Source: Antarctobacter sediminis (lineage in GTDB: Bacteria > Pseudomonadota > Alphaproteobacteria > Rhodobacterales > Rhodobacteraceae). Taken from it: DNA of 64,000 nt. The position numbers and the translations under genes were made by a program. This document shows positions 44,074 to 51,896 of the stretch, in pieces (position 1 is the stretch's first letter; the number at the start of each line of letters is the position of its first letter). The stretch covers positions 1 through 64,000 of the forward strand of contig NZ_JAHUZG010000009.1 of NCBI RefSeq assembly GCF_019218285.1, given 5' to 3'. The notes beneath the pieces are model-generated. The model was not told where the DNA came from and ran no database searches. It worked only from the letters and a program-made list of their open reading frames with translations.

Positions 44074-45131
44074 CAGCGGCTCCTCGGGTCAAAGACGCGG
44101 TACAACAGGTCCGACAGCCGGTTGATCACGATGAACACCGTCCCGATCAGGATCGTCGCGCCCAGAACCGCCGCCATATCCGCGCGCAACAGCGCCGTGG
44201 TCAGGTAGTTGCCGATCCCGGGCCAGCTGAACACGATCTCGACCATGACCGACCCTTCCAGCAGCACCGCATAGCTGAGGCCGATCACCGTCACCAATTG
44301 CACCCGGATCGGGTAAAACGCGTGTTTCCAGATCACCGCCCGCTCGCTCACGCCTTTGACGCGCGCCGTGGTCACGAACTCCTGCGCCAGTTGATCCAGC
44401 ATGAAACTGCGCGTCATCCGCGCGATATAGGCAAGGCTGAAGAACCCAAGGATCGCGGCGGGCAGGATCAGATGCGACACCGCGTTGGCAAAGATCGTCC
44501 AATCCCCGGCCAATAGCGCATCCACTGTCAACAGCCCCGTCACCGTGGGCACCATGCCGTCATAGAAAATGTCGATCCGTCCCGGCCCCGCGACCCAGCC
44601 GAGGCCCGCATAGAACACCGCCAGCCCCACAAGCCCCATCCAGAAGGCAGGCACCGAATAGCCCAGCAGCCCCAGCACCCGGATCACCTGATCCAGCCAG
44701 CTGCCAGCCCGCGCCGCGGCGATCACGCCCATCGGCACGCCCAGCAGGACGCCGATCAGGATGCCCGCCGTCGCCATTTCCACCGTCGCCGGAAAGAACC
44801 GCGCCAGATCCTCGACCACCGGCCGCCCGGTAGTCAGCGACACGCCCAGATCGCCGGTCAGAACGTCCCGCACATAAATGCCGAATTGCACCAGCAAAGG
44901 GCGGTCCAGACCCAGCGCCAGCCGCGTCGCCTCATATACCTCTTGCGTGGCCCGGTCGCCCACCACGGCCACGACCGGATCAATCGGAACGACCCGTCCG
45001 ATGAAAAACGTGATCGCCAGAAGCCCAAGAAAGGTCAGCCCGGTGACCAGAAGGAATCGCGCAAGTCCCGCGGCCAGAATTCCGGCGCGGGTGGTCACGG
45101 AATGGGCAGGTTCGGACAAATGCCCCGACAA
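44073..45131 (-). CDS. dppB: dipeptide ABC transporter permease (DppB-like)
   Basis: 352 residues, DppB type: GLDRPLLVQFGIYVRDVLTGDLGVSLTTGRPVVEDLARFFPATVEMA, and the loop AQEFVTTARVKGVSERAVIWKHAFYPIRVQLVTV. First gene of the minus-strand dppBCDF operon, divergent from the binding protein, so a single regulated region (45132-45314) serves both. Confidence 0.92.
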   Translation of the reverse strand: MSGHLSEPAHSVTTRAGILAAGLARFLLVTGLTFLGLLAITFFIGRVVPIDPVVAVVGDRATQEVYEATRLALGLDRPLLVQFGIYVRDVLTGDLGVSLTTGRPVVEDLARFFPATVEMATAGILIGVLLGVPMGVIAAARAGSWLDQVIRVLGLLGYSVPAFWMGLVGLAVFYAGLGWVAGPGRIDIFYDGMVPTVTGLLTVDALLAGDWTIFANAVSHLILPAAILGFFSLAYIARMTRSFMLDQLAQEFVTTARVKGVSERAVIWKHAFYPIRVQLVTVIGLSYAVLLEGSVMVEIVFSWPGIGNYLTTALLRADMAAVLGATILIGTVFIVINRLSDLLYRVFDPRSR

Positions 45132-45164
45132 AACGGCAATCTCCCTTGGTTAGCTCCGCAGAAT

Positions 45165-45188
45165 GTACGCATTACGAACAAAAGTTCT
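45165..45188. promoter_or_regulatory. operator-like array GTACG-N5-CGAAC-N4-GTTCT
   Basis: Three consecutive half-sites at 45165-45169, 45175-45179 and 45184-45188 lie 34 bases before the dppB start, between dppB and dppA. The spacing pattern N5 then N4 is the same as at 63774-63797. Confidence 0.55.
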
Positions 45189-45215
45189 TCCCATGTAAAG
45201 ATCAATCTGCTTACA

Positions 45216-45230
45216 GTAAAAATATTTTAC
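45216..45230. promoter_or_regulatory. AT-rich inverted repeat in the dppB-dppA divergent region
   Basis: GTAAAA-ATA-TTTTAC is a perfect 6-base inverted repeat, 85 bases before dppA. It stands out in GC-rich surroundings and could be a second operator, for instance for the XRE-cupin regulator, or a promoter element. Confidence 0.4.
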
Positions 45231-45314
45231 GACACCCGGCACAGGCCGGTCACGTGAAACCGTAAAAACCGCGCGCCAATGCGCGGCACATAACGTTCAA
45301 CAGGAGGTCATCCC

Positions 45315-46904
45315 ATGAAGACACCCCTCAGACTCGTCGCGGCAGCCCTGACCGGCTTTGCCCTGATGGGCGCCCCCGCCCAGGCGGACACGCCGCCCAA
45401 TGTGCTTGTCGTGGCACAAAACATCGACGACATCGTCGCGCTGGACCCGGCGCAAGCCTATGAATTCACCTCGTCGGAATACATGGCCAATGTCTATGAC
45501 CGGCTTGTGCAATACGATGCCGAGGATACGACCAAGCTGGTCGGCGGTCTTGCCGAGTCGTGGGAGATCGACGCGGAAAACCGCACCATCACCTTTACCC
45601 TGCGCGATGGTGTCAGCTTTCATTCCGGCAATGCGCTCAGCGCCGCCGATGTGATCTACAGCTTCAAGCGCGTCGTCGCGCTGAACAAGAACCCGGCCTT
45701 TATCCTGACGCAGCTGGGCTGGACCGCCGAAAACATCCAAGACATGGTGTCCGGCGACGGCAAGACCGTCACGCTGAAATACGCGGGTGATTTTTCTCCG
45801 GCTTTCGTGATGAACGTGCTGGCGGCCCGCCCTGCCTCGATTGTCGATAGTCAACTTGTCATGGCCAATGAGGTCGACGGCGACATGGGCAACGCCTGGC
45901 TGAACACGAATTCGGCGGGCTCCGGTGCCTTCTCGATGCAGATGTACCGCCCGGCCGAAATGCTGCGGCTGGTGGCGAACCCCGATTACTACAAGGGCGC
46001 GCCGAAGATGCAGCAGATCATCATCCGCCACGTGGCCGAGGCCGCGACCCAGCAGCTTTTGCTGGAACAGGGCGATGTGGACATCGCGCGCAACATGACG
46101 CCGGAACAGATCGCCGCCCTGCCCGAGGACGGGTTCAAGGTTGGCGTTTATCCGCAGGCGGCGATCCACTTTATCTCGTTCAACCAAAAAGTCCCTGCCC
46201 TTCAGCATGAGGCCCTCTGGGAAGCATCGCGTTACCTGATCGACTACAAGGGTCTGACCGACACGCTGCTGAAAGGTCAGATGGACGTGCATCAGGCATT
46301 CTGGCCCAAGGGCTTCCCCGGCGCGTTGGAGGATACGCCGTTCTCCTATGACCCGGAAAAGGCCAAGCAGATCCTCGCGGATGCCGGTGTCGAGTTGCCG
46401 ATCAACGTGGAAATGGACGTGTTCAACTTTGCGCCCTTCACCGATGTAGCGCAGTCGATCCAGGCCAGCTTTGCCGAGGCAGACATCAATTTCGATATCG
46501 TTCCCGGAACGACCGCTGCGATCATCACCAAGTACCGCGCCCGCGAACATGAGGCGATCATGTTGTACTGGGGTCCGGACTTCAACGATCCGCATTCGAA
46601 CGCCAAGGCCTTTGCCTACAACAAGGACAATTCGGACGACGGTTATGCCTCGACGACCACATGGCGCAACGCCTGGGCGGTCAGCAAGGAAATGAACGAA
46701 CGCACGATGGCGGCCCTGACCGAAAGCGATCCTGCCAAGCGTGAAGAGATGTACCTGAGCCTGCAAAAAGACGTTCAGGCCAAGGCACCGTTCGTCATCA
46801 TGTTCCAGGCAACGCTTCAGGTTGGCATGGATGCTGATGTCGACGGCTACGTCCACGGCGCAAGTTCGGATCTGGTGTTCTATCGGCTCGTCGAAAAGAA
46901 CTGA
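45315..46904 (+). CDS. dppA: dipeptide ABC transporter substrate-binding protein (DppA-like)
   Basis: 529 residues with signal peptide MKTPLRLVAAALTGFALMGAPAQA and the family 5 fold (LVGGLAESWEIDAENRTITFTLRDGVSFHSGNALSAADVIYSFKRVV). A CAGGAGG ribosome-binding site precedes it. It is divergent from dppBCDF and supplies their cargo, dipeptides or a peptide-like compound. It ends 26 bases before a strong terminator. Confidence 0.92.
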   Translation: MKTPLRLVAAALTGFALMGAPAQADTPPNVLVVAQNIDDIVALDPAQAYEFTSSEYMANVYDRLVQYDAEDTTKLVGGLAESWEIDAENRTITFTLRDGVSFHSGNALSAADVIYSFKRVVALNKNPAFILTQLGWTAENIQDMVSGDGKTVTLKYAGDFSPAFVMNVLAARPASIVDSQLVMANEVDGDMGNAWLNTNSAGSGAFSMQMYRPAEMLRLVANPDYYKGAPKMQQIIIRHVAEAATQQLLLEQGDVDIARNMTPEQIAALPEDGFKVGVYPQAAIHFISFNQKVPALQHEALWEASRYLIDYKGLTDTLLKGQMDVHQAFWPKGFPGALEDTPFSYDPEKAKQILADAGVELPINVEMDVFNFAPFTDVAQSIQASFAEADINFDIVPGTTAAIITKYRAREHEAIMLYWGPDFNDPHSNAKAFAYNKDNSDDGYASTTTWRNAWAVSKEMNERTMAALTESDPAKREEMYLSLQKDVQAKAPFVIMFQATLQVGMDADVDGYVHGASSDLVFYRLVEKN

Positions 46905-46929
46905 GCTTTAACATAGCGAACGCCCTGTT

Positions 46930-46957
46930 AACCGCGGTCTTCGGGCCGCGGTTTTTT
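46930..46957 (+). terminator. rho-independent terminator with TTCG tetraloop after dppA
   Basis: AACCGCGGTC (46930-46939) pairs with GGCCGCGGTT (46944-46953) through a TTCG loop with one G-T wobble; T continues to 46957. It separates dppA from the convergent repC, whose stop codon begins at the same base. Confidence 0.93.
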
Positions 46958-48132
46958 CATGCGGGTCTGGCATCGGGTCGGTTGACAGCTGTCAACAGGG
47001 CCAGAACCATCGGCAATGGTGTGAACAGATGCGCGCGTGCCTTCATCGACAAATGCCGCAGATAGGCACCGGGCGACCGGATCCTGTCAAAGCGTTGCAG
47101 GATACAGGCCACCGTGGTCGCCGCCTGTTCCGGCCCCATGGCCTCACAGGCATCGGCCCAGGTTTCGGTCTTTATCCCCATCATCGCAGCCGCCATCTGT
47201 GCCGCCCGGGTAAACCGGTTCCAATCGCGTAATCCCTCGGGATCATAGCTCTGCACTTCTGGGCAAGCCTCCCCGATCAGGCCAAGCGTCAACGCAGGCG
47301 GTTTCACCTTCTCGCGGGTCTTGGGTTCAGAAGTATCGGTATCTTTATTTGAATTATTATGGTGCCGCTCATTTTCGCGGGCACTGGCGCTCAGATCTTC
47401 TGTTGGCCTCGGCAAAAGCGGCTGTTCCTCGGGCTCCGGGCGCGGCAGCCGTGTGTGCAGGTCATCCCGCAGACAGGTCAATTCGGCATACAATTCGCCA
47501 AGCACGTCCGTCCGGGGTTTGCGCCGCAGGACGCGCTGAGCAAGGATCAGCCGGTCGGCGATTTCGTCGCCGTCCATCTTCACAAGCGTGGCCAGTCCGG
47601 TCACGTCGCGCAGCAACAGAACACAGGACTCGCGCAGCAGTTTCAGGTGCTCGGCGGCATCCTCCGCCGCGCGGGCGGCCTGGGCGATCTCCTCGGCCTT
47701 GTGCAGCAGCGGCGTCAGGTCAAAGCCAAAGGCCCGCCGGATGGCACCGCTACGGTCGCGGCGCGCATAGCGTTTTCCGTTCGGGCTGTCGTGACGGGCG
47801 ATCACACCGGATTGGACCAGCTTGGCGATATGCCGGCGCAGCGTGCTTTCGGGCATGCCGTGGGCGCGTGCAGAAAGCGTGGCGTTCGAGGGAAAGACGA
47901 TCAACCCGCCGTCGGGGTCAAGCGCGTCCTCGGGTAGGAAGGTCAGCAGGGCGTTCAGCACCACCAGATCCCGGTCGCCCAGACCATAGGCCTGCCGTGC
48001 GGTGGTGAGATCGCGAAAAACCTGCCATTTGGGCACAGCCGTCCGGTCCGTGGCGGCGCGATCAAGCGCCTCCAACAGTTGGCCAGCCGTGACCGGCCCA
48101 CGCCCGAAGGGCGTCAGTGTCACTTGTTCCAT
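46957..48132 (-). CDS. repC: plasmid replication initiator RepC
   Basis: 391 residues from the ATG at 48132 (MEQVTLTPFGRGPVTAGQL, the usual RepC opening); a TTG at 48195 in the parS palindrome keeps the frame open but is not needed. The winged-helix initiator domain is visible (KWQVFRDLTTARQAYGLGDRDLVVLNALLTFLP, then FPSNATLSARAHGMPESTLRRHIAKLVQSGVIARHDSPNGKRYARRD), followed by a linker HHNNSNKDTDTSE and a C-terminal domain. RepC is the initiator of repABC replicons and usually acts at an origin inside its own gene. It is the third gene of repABC and is under antisense RNA control. Confidence 0.93.
   Translation of the reverse strand: MEQVTLTPFGRGPVTAGQLLEALDRAATDRTAVPKWQVFRDLTTARQAYGLGDRDLVVLNALLTFLPEDALDPDGGLIVFPSNATLSARAHGMPESTLRRHIAKLVQSGVIARHDSPNGKRYARRDRSGAIRRAFGFDLTPLLHKAEEIAQAARAAEDAAEHLKLLRESCVLLLRDVTGLATLVKMDGDEIADRLILAQRVLRRKPRTDVLGELYAELTCLRDDLHTRLPRPEPEEQPLLPRPTEDLSASARENERHHNNSNKDTDTSEPKTREKVKPPALTLGLIGEACPEVQSYDPEGLRDWNRFTRAAQMAAAMMGIKTETWADACEAMGPEQAATTVACILQRFDRIRSPGAYLRHLSMKARAHLFTPLPMVLALLTAVNRPDARPA
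46981..46996. other. parS-like centromere palindrome, copy 1 (inside the repC 3' end)
   Basis: GTTGACAGCTGTCAAC is a perfect 16-base palindrome and fits the repABC parS pattern GTTNNNNGCNNNNAAC. It encodes L-T-A-V-N near the RepC C-terminus. The identical sequence occurs at 48181-48196. Confidence 0.85.
47331..47362. other. candidate origin of replication (AT-rich segment within repC)
   Basis: In GC-rich surroundings this stretch is strikingly AT-rich (AAGTATCGGTATCTTTATTT and on to GAATTATTAT). It encodes the HNNSNKDTD linker of RepC. In studied repABC plasmids oriV lies in such a segment of repC. Assignment is by analogy. Confidence 0.5.
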
Positions 48133-48162
48133 TAAATTTTCACGGGGCAAAGATTTCCCGCC

Positions 48163-48178
48163 CGGTTTCACGAAACCG
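48163..48178. repeat. inverted repeat in the repC leader
   Basis: CGGTTTC-AC-GAAACCG is a 7-base inverted repeat 30 bases upstream of the repC start. In the repC mRNA it could form the stem that opens or closes the ribosome-binding site depending on antisense RNA pairing. Confidence 0.5.
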
Positions 48179-48180
48179 CC

Positions 48181-48196
48181 GTTGACAGCTGTCAAC
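48181..48196. other. parS-like centromere palindrome, copy 2 (repB-repC intergenic)
   Basis: Second exact copy of GTTGACAGCTGTCAAC, 49 bases upstream of repC. It is expected to be the RepB binding site for partitioning. It also contains TTGACA (48182-48187), a perfect -35 hexamer for the plus-strand RNA described next. Confidence 0.88.
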
Positions 48197-48211
48197 TATA
48201 GGGGCTACCTT
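48182..48211 (+). promoter_or_regulatory. candidate promoter of the counter-transcribed RNA
   Basis: TTGACA at 48182-48187 inside the parS palindrome is followed, 18 bases later, by TACCTT (48206-48211). The -35 is perfect, the -10 weak. Overlap with parS would let RepB binding affect the RNA. Confidence 0.45.
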
Positions 48212-48217
48212 GAGATT

Positions 48218-48268
48218 GCTACATAACAGGGAAGCCTTCCGGAATGCGTTCTGGGGGGCTTTTCTTTT
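48218..48268 (+). ncRNA. candidate counter-transcribed antisense RNA (incA-type) of repABC
   Basis: The repB-repC gap of repABC plasmids encodes a small RNA opposite to repC that limits RepC synthesis and sets incompatibility. Here the plus strand has a 13-bp stem (48232-48244 with 49-61, three G-T wobbles, loop TGCG) directly followed by TTCTTTT: an intrinsic terminator. With the promoter above, the RNA would be about 50 nt, the usual size. Exact ends are estimated. Confidence 0.6.
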
Positions 48269-48324
48269 GTCTCCTTGCCGGGTCGTGCCTCCTGTATCCT
48301 TGTTGTTTTCTGCTCGCCGGTCGC

Positions 48325-49317
48325 TTAGCCGCGGCCGTCTTCTTCGTCGCGCGTGGCTAGCCAGTCGCGGTGAAGTCTTTCGATGTTATCCTCCAGCCAG
48401 GTGTCGAACCCTTCGGCGCTTTTGCCGGCCAGTTCGATCCTCAGCTTGTCGCCTTTGCGGGTGATCTGACCCAGACGTTTGCCATCGGGCCGGGTCAGCG
48501 CGCGTTTCTGCGCTGCCGGGGCAGGGGGGCTATCCGGGGCGGGCGCGGAACTGGGCACACGCTTTTCCAGCCAGCTGAACAGCGCGTCGAACCGATCGTC
48601 GGATTTGCCAAGCGCGTGGGCGCTCAGCATGTCCAGACCCAGATCGGTTTCGATGCCCTGATCGGTCCAGCGCGTGGCAAAGGCCAGCCATCGGTCCCGC
48701 CCGACAGAGGGGGCGGCACCGATGTGTTCGATGATCTCGACGGGGATCGCCTCGGCCACCTGCAAAAGGCGCGAAATCAGCGTTTTGTCCGTGGTCAGCG
48801 CGTCGGCGATGATCTTGCGATCATAACCGGCCTCGACCATCTGCCGGGCAAAGTTTGCCTTTTCGATAAAGGAGAGATCGCGCCGGGCCGAGTTTTCCTG
48901 ACCCTGCGCAAGAATCGCCTCGCGGTCGTCCAGATCGCGGATCATCGCCTTGACCGGCAGGCCAAGGTCGCGCAGCGCCAGCACCCGGCGCCGACCGTAA
49001 ACGATGCGGTAGCGTTCGGAATCCTGCGGATCGGGGCGGACCAGCACCGGGACCTGCTGGCCATAGGTGCGGATGGACTCCATCAGCGTGGCGTGTTCGG
49101 CCTCGTCATGTTCGACGCGATCGCGCAACCCGCCTTCGATGATGGTGTTAGGATCCAGTTCCACCACCGAACGGCTTTTCAGGTCCGCGATGGATTGCGA
49201 CACGGCCCCGATGGCACCCTTGGCATAGCGGGGCGCGCGGGTCTGCGGATCGTCAGGGGCAGGGGGCTGGGATTTTGCCTGATCCATCAGGCCCTGCAAA
49301 AGATTCTTGCGTGCCAT
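48325..49317 (-). CDS. repB: plasmid partitioning protein RepB (ParB family)
   Basis: 330 residues from the ATG at 49317, overlapping the repA stop by one base (TGATG). ParB motifs: VPVLVRPDPQDSERYRIVYGRRRVLALRDLG, then ILAQGQENSARRDLSFIEKANFARQM and a helix-turn-helix in DRKIIADALTTDKTLISRLLQVAEAIP. It binds parS (46981, 48181) and works with RepA to segregate the replicon. Confidence 0.94.
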   Translation of the reverse strand: MARKNLLQGLMDQAKSQPPAPDDPQTRAPRYAKGAIGAVSQSIADLKSRSVVELDPNTIIEGGLRDRVEHDEAEHATLMESIRTYGQQVPVLVRPDPQDSERYRIVYGRRRVLALRDLGLPVKAMIRDLDDREAILAQGQENSARRDLSFIEKANFARQMVEAGYDRKIIADALTTDKTLISRLLQVAEAIPVEIIEHIGAAPSVGRDRWLAFATRWTDQGIETDLGLDMLSAHALGKSDDRFDALFSWLEKRVPSSAPAPDSPPAPAAQKRALTRPDGKRLGQITRKGDKLRIELAGKSAEGFDTWLEDNIERLHRDWLATRDEEDGRG

Positions 49318-50492
49318 CAGCGCCCCCATGCTTTCTGGATCAGATCCTGAATTTCGCCGTTCACCGCATCAAGGCTTTCGCGGGCGCGGTCATAGGTCGA
49401 GCGGGTGAACTGGCTGCGTTCGACCTCGTAGAGGGTTTGTTTGGTGATGCCCGCATCGGAAATGGCGGTGGATTTCAAAACCGTGTGATTCAGCACATGT
49501 TCCCCGAACATCGAGCGCATGAAGCTGACCATCTGGTTCTGTGGCCCGTCGCCCGGTTCATACCTTGTTATAACATAACGCAGCCAGTCATAAGACATGT
49601 CGCCGCCCGCCTCGGCCACAACGGACAAGAGGTTCGACGTCATCAGCAGGAACTGACACATGGACATCACGTCGAGCATCTGCGGATGCACGGTGACAAG
49701 CACCGCCGTGGCCGCCGACAGGGCCGACATGGTCAGAAAGCCCAGCTGTGGCGGGCAATCCATGACCACGATGTCATAATCGTCGGCCACCTGCGCCAGC
49801 GCCGAACCGATGCGGGTAAAGAAGGTGTCGCCGTCCCGGTTCAGGATCGCGCGGGGGGTGTCGTGCTCGAACTCCATCAGGTCGAGGTTGCCGGGCACGA
49901 TGTCGAGCGAGGGGTAATAGCTGCGCTGGATCACATCGCGCAGCGGCACCGGATCGTCATAGCGGATCGCATCGTACAGCGTGCCGCCATCCATCAGGTC
50001 AAATTCCGGCTGATAGCCATGCAGGGCCGAGAGCGAGGCCTGCGGGTCAAGGTCCACCGCCAGAACGCGATAGCCGTCCAGCGCGCATTTCTGCGCAAGA
50101 TGGGCCGAGGTGGTCGTCTTGCCCGACCCGCCCTTGAAGTTGATCACGGTGATGACCTGAAGGTGATCGCCCTCACGCCGCCCGGGCAGATAGGTGCCCG
50201 GCACCTTGGCGCCCTGTTCCAGATACTGGCGCAGGCCGACGATGTCTTCGGCGGAATAGAGCCGGCGACCGCCGGGGCCGGTTTCGGGCTGCGGTCCCTT
50301 GTCGTCGAGGCTGAGCTTGCGCAGGTAGGCGTCTTTGACCCCCAAAAGCGCCGCGACCTCGCCGCTGGTGAATTTGCGCAGTTGCTTGCGCGCATGCGGG
50401 GGGAACAGCTGGGCGCGATGCGCCTGCAACCGTTCGGAAAGTTTCTCGGCATGGATGCCGACAAGCGTATCGATTCTGTCCTGACTGCCCAT
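49317..50492 (-). CDS. repA: plasmid partitioning protein RepA (ParA family ATPase)
   Basis: 391 residues. An N-terminal DNA-binding part (RKFTSGEVAALLGVKDAYLRKLSLDD) precedes the deviant Walker A KGGSGKTT (120-127), then DLDPQASLSALHGY and VVMDCPPQLGFLTMSAL. It drives partitioning and, in this plasmid class, represses the repABC promoter. First gene of the operon. Confidence 0.95.
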   Translation of the reverse strand: MGSQDRIDTLVGIHAEKLSERLQAHRAQLFPPHARKQLRKFTSGEVAALLGVKDAYLRKLSLDDKGPQPETGPGGRRLYSAEDIVGLRQYLEQGAKVPGTYLPGRREGDHLQVITVINFKGGSGKTTTSAHLAQKCALDGYRVLAVDLDPQASLSALHGYQPEFDLMDGGTLYDAIRYDDPVPLRDVIQRSYYPSLDIVPGNLDLMEFEHDTPRAILNRDGDTFFTRIGSALAQVADDYDIVVMDCPPQLGFLTMSALSAATAVLVTVHPQMLDVMSMCQFLLMTSNLLSVVAEAGGDMSYDWLRYVITRYEPGDGPQNQMVSFMRSMFGEHVLNHTVLKSTAISDAGITKQTLYEVERSQFTRSTYDRARESLDAVNGEIQDLIQKAWGR

Positions 50493-50798
50493 AACCGCCG
50501 TTAACCTTGTTATTCGCCGCTTGTTGTTACGCTTCGCGGCGTGTTTTTCGGTTTATGGCGTAATTAGATGCCGCCATTCGGGGATTCGAGCAAGCCTTTT
50601 TATCCCCATCTTGTGGATAACTCGGGACTTTCCACAAGAAACACGGCCCTGAGACAGGATCGTGGGGCGGATTCCCGGTCGAGTCCAGAGCGCGGGGGCC
50701 TTGCTACGGGTCGGGGGGATTTTTCCGCTTGCGCGAGTCGGAGGGATTCGGCAGTGTTTCATTATGCGAACAAAAGTGCGTAAAATGATCGGATCGGC
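50493..50798. promoter_or_regulatory. repA upstream region with DnaA-box-like sites
   Basis: This 306-base gap between repA and the divergent kinase-like gene has no gene I can support. It contains a perfect DnaA box on the minus strand, TTATCCACA (50612-50620), a one-mismatch box TTATCCCCA on the plus strand (50600-50608), and a looser match near 50626-50634 (CTTTCCACA). Nearer repA there are CGCCGC/GCGGCG repeats, possibly the RepA-bound operator. The last 40 bases carry the motif at 50767. Confidence 0.55.
50767..50780. promoter_or_regulatory. CGAAC-N4-GTGCG half-site pair
   Basis: CGAACAAAAGTGCG lies 18 bases before the kinase-like gene. It is a weaker version of the half-site pairs seen at 34749, 45175 and 63784. 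Confidence 0.35.
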
Positions 50799-51875
50799 AT
50801 GGCGCGACTGGGATTGGTGATCAACCCGGTGGCGGGATTGGGCGGTGCCATGGCGCGCAAGGGCAGCGATGAGCCCGATATTGCCGCCCGTGCCCTTGCC
50901 GAAGGACGGATGCCGCTGGCCCCGATCCGGGCCGCGCGCGCCTTGGACGCATTTTGGCAGACCAGTGGCGCCGAAGTCCTGGCCGGCCCCTTGGCGCCGA
51001 GCCGAACCCGTCTTGTTGGCCCAGGGGCCCAAAGCCACAGCGCCGAGGATACCCGCGCGGCGGTGGCGGCAATGCAGGGCGAGGTGGACCTGATCCTGTT
51101 CGCCGGGGGCGACGGCACGGCGCGCGATATTTGCGCGGCAAATGAGAGCGGCGTGCCGATCCTTGGCATTCCCAGCGGGGTCAAGATGCACTCTGGCGTC
51201 TTTGCCCGCTCACCGGAACGGGCGGGCCGTTTGGCGGCGGCTTTCCTGAGTGACGCGCGGCGGCGCACCGAACTGGTCGAGATCCTTGATCTGGACGAGG
51301 CGGCGCGGCGCGCGGGGCGGCTGACCGCGCGGCTGTTCACCGTGGCGCGCACGCCGCTGGACGGGCAGGGCGCCCGGCAGAACCCCAAGGCCGGCAATAC
51401 CGACACGGTGGGCGAACTGGATGCCGCGCTGGCCGCCTATGTCGCCGGAATGCGCGACGACTGGCTGTATGTTCTGGGGCCGGGGGCGACGATGATGGCG
51501 CTGAAGGACCGGCTGGGCGGTGGCAGCCTGCTGGGCGTGGACCTTGCGCGGGGCGGGCGGATCGTGGCCCGCGATCTGGACGAAACCGCGCTACTGACAT
51601 GGGCCGAGGGGCACCGCCTGCGGATCGCGCTGACGGTGGTTGGCGGGCAGGGTTTTGTCCTTGGTCGCGGCAATCAGCAGATCTCGGCCCGGGTGCTGCG
51701 GGCGGCGGGGCTGCCGCCCATCGATGTGATCTGCGGGCCGGACAAGCTGGCCGCGCTGAACCCGAGTGAACTGACCATCGACACCGGCGATCCCGGTCTG
51801 GACGCGGAACTGGCCGGATATTGGCCGGTGATGACCGGGCCGGGACGCAAACAGGTGATGCGCGTGGTCGCATAG
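50799..51875 (+). CDS. ATP-NAD kinase / AcoX-like protein (COG3199 type)
   Basis: 358 residues. It begins LGLVINPVAGLGGAMA and carries the NAD-kinase/diacylglycerol-kinase fold signature GGDGTARDI (103-111), followed by GIPSGVKMHSGVFA. This belongs to the predicted polyphosphate/ATP-dependent NAD kinase group that includes AcoX of acetoin operons, whose activity is poorly known. The ribosome-binding site is weak. It is 21 bases ahead of the two P-protein-like genes, so it probably serves that enzyme rather than general NADP supply. Confidence 0.82.
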   Translation: MARLGLVINPVAGLGGAMARKGSDEPDIAARALAEGRMPLAPIRAARALDAFWQTSGAEVLAGPLAPSRTRLVGPGAQSHSAEDTRAAVAAMQGEVDLILFAGGDGTARDICAANESGVPILGIPSGVKMHSGVFARSPERAGRLAAAFLSDARRRTELVEILDLDEAARRAGRLTARLFTVARTPLDGQGARQNPKAGNTDTVGELDAALAAYVAGMRDDWLYVLGPGATMMALKDRLGGGSLLGVDLARGGRIVARDLDETALLTWAEGHRLRIALTVVGGQGFVLGRGNQQISARVLRAAGLPPIDVICGPDKLAALNPSELTIDTGDPGLDAELAGYWPVMTGPGRKQVMRVVA

Positions 51876-51896
51876 CAACAAGAACAGGAGAGGACG

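Noticed and set aside
50493-50798. Glycine riboswitch before the P-protein-like operon
   Set aside because: No tandem aptamer-like architecture or terminator next to 50799; the space holds DnaA boxes and the repA promoter instead.
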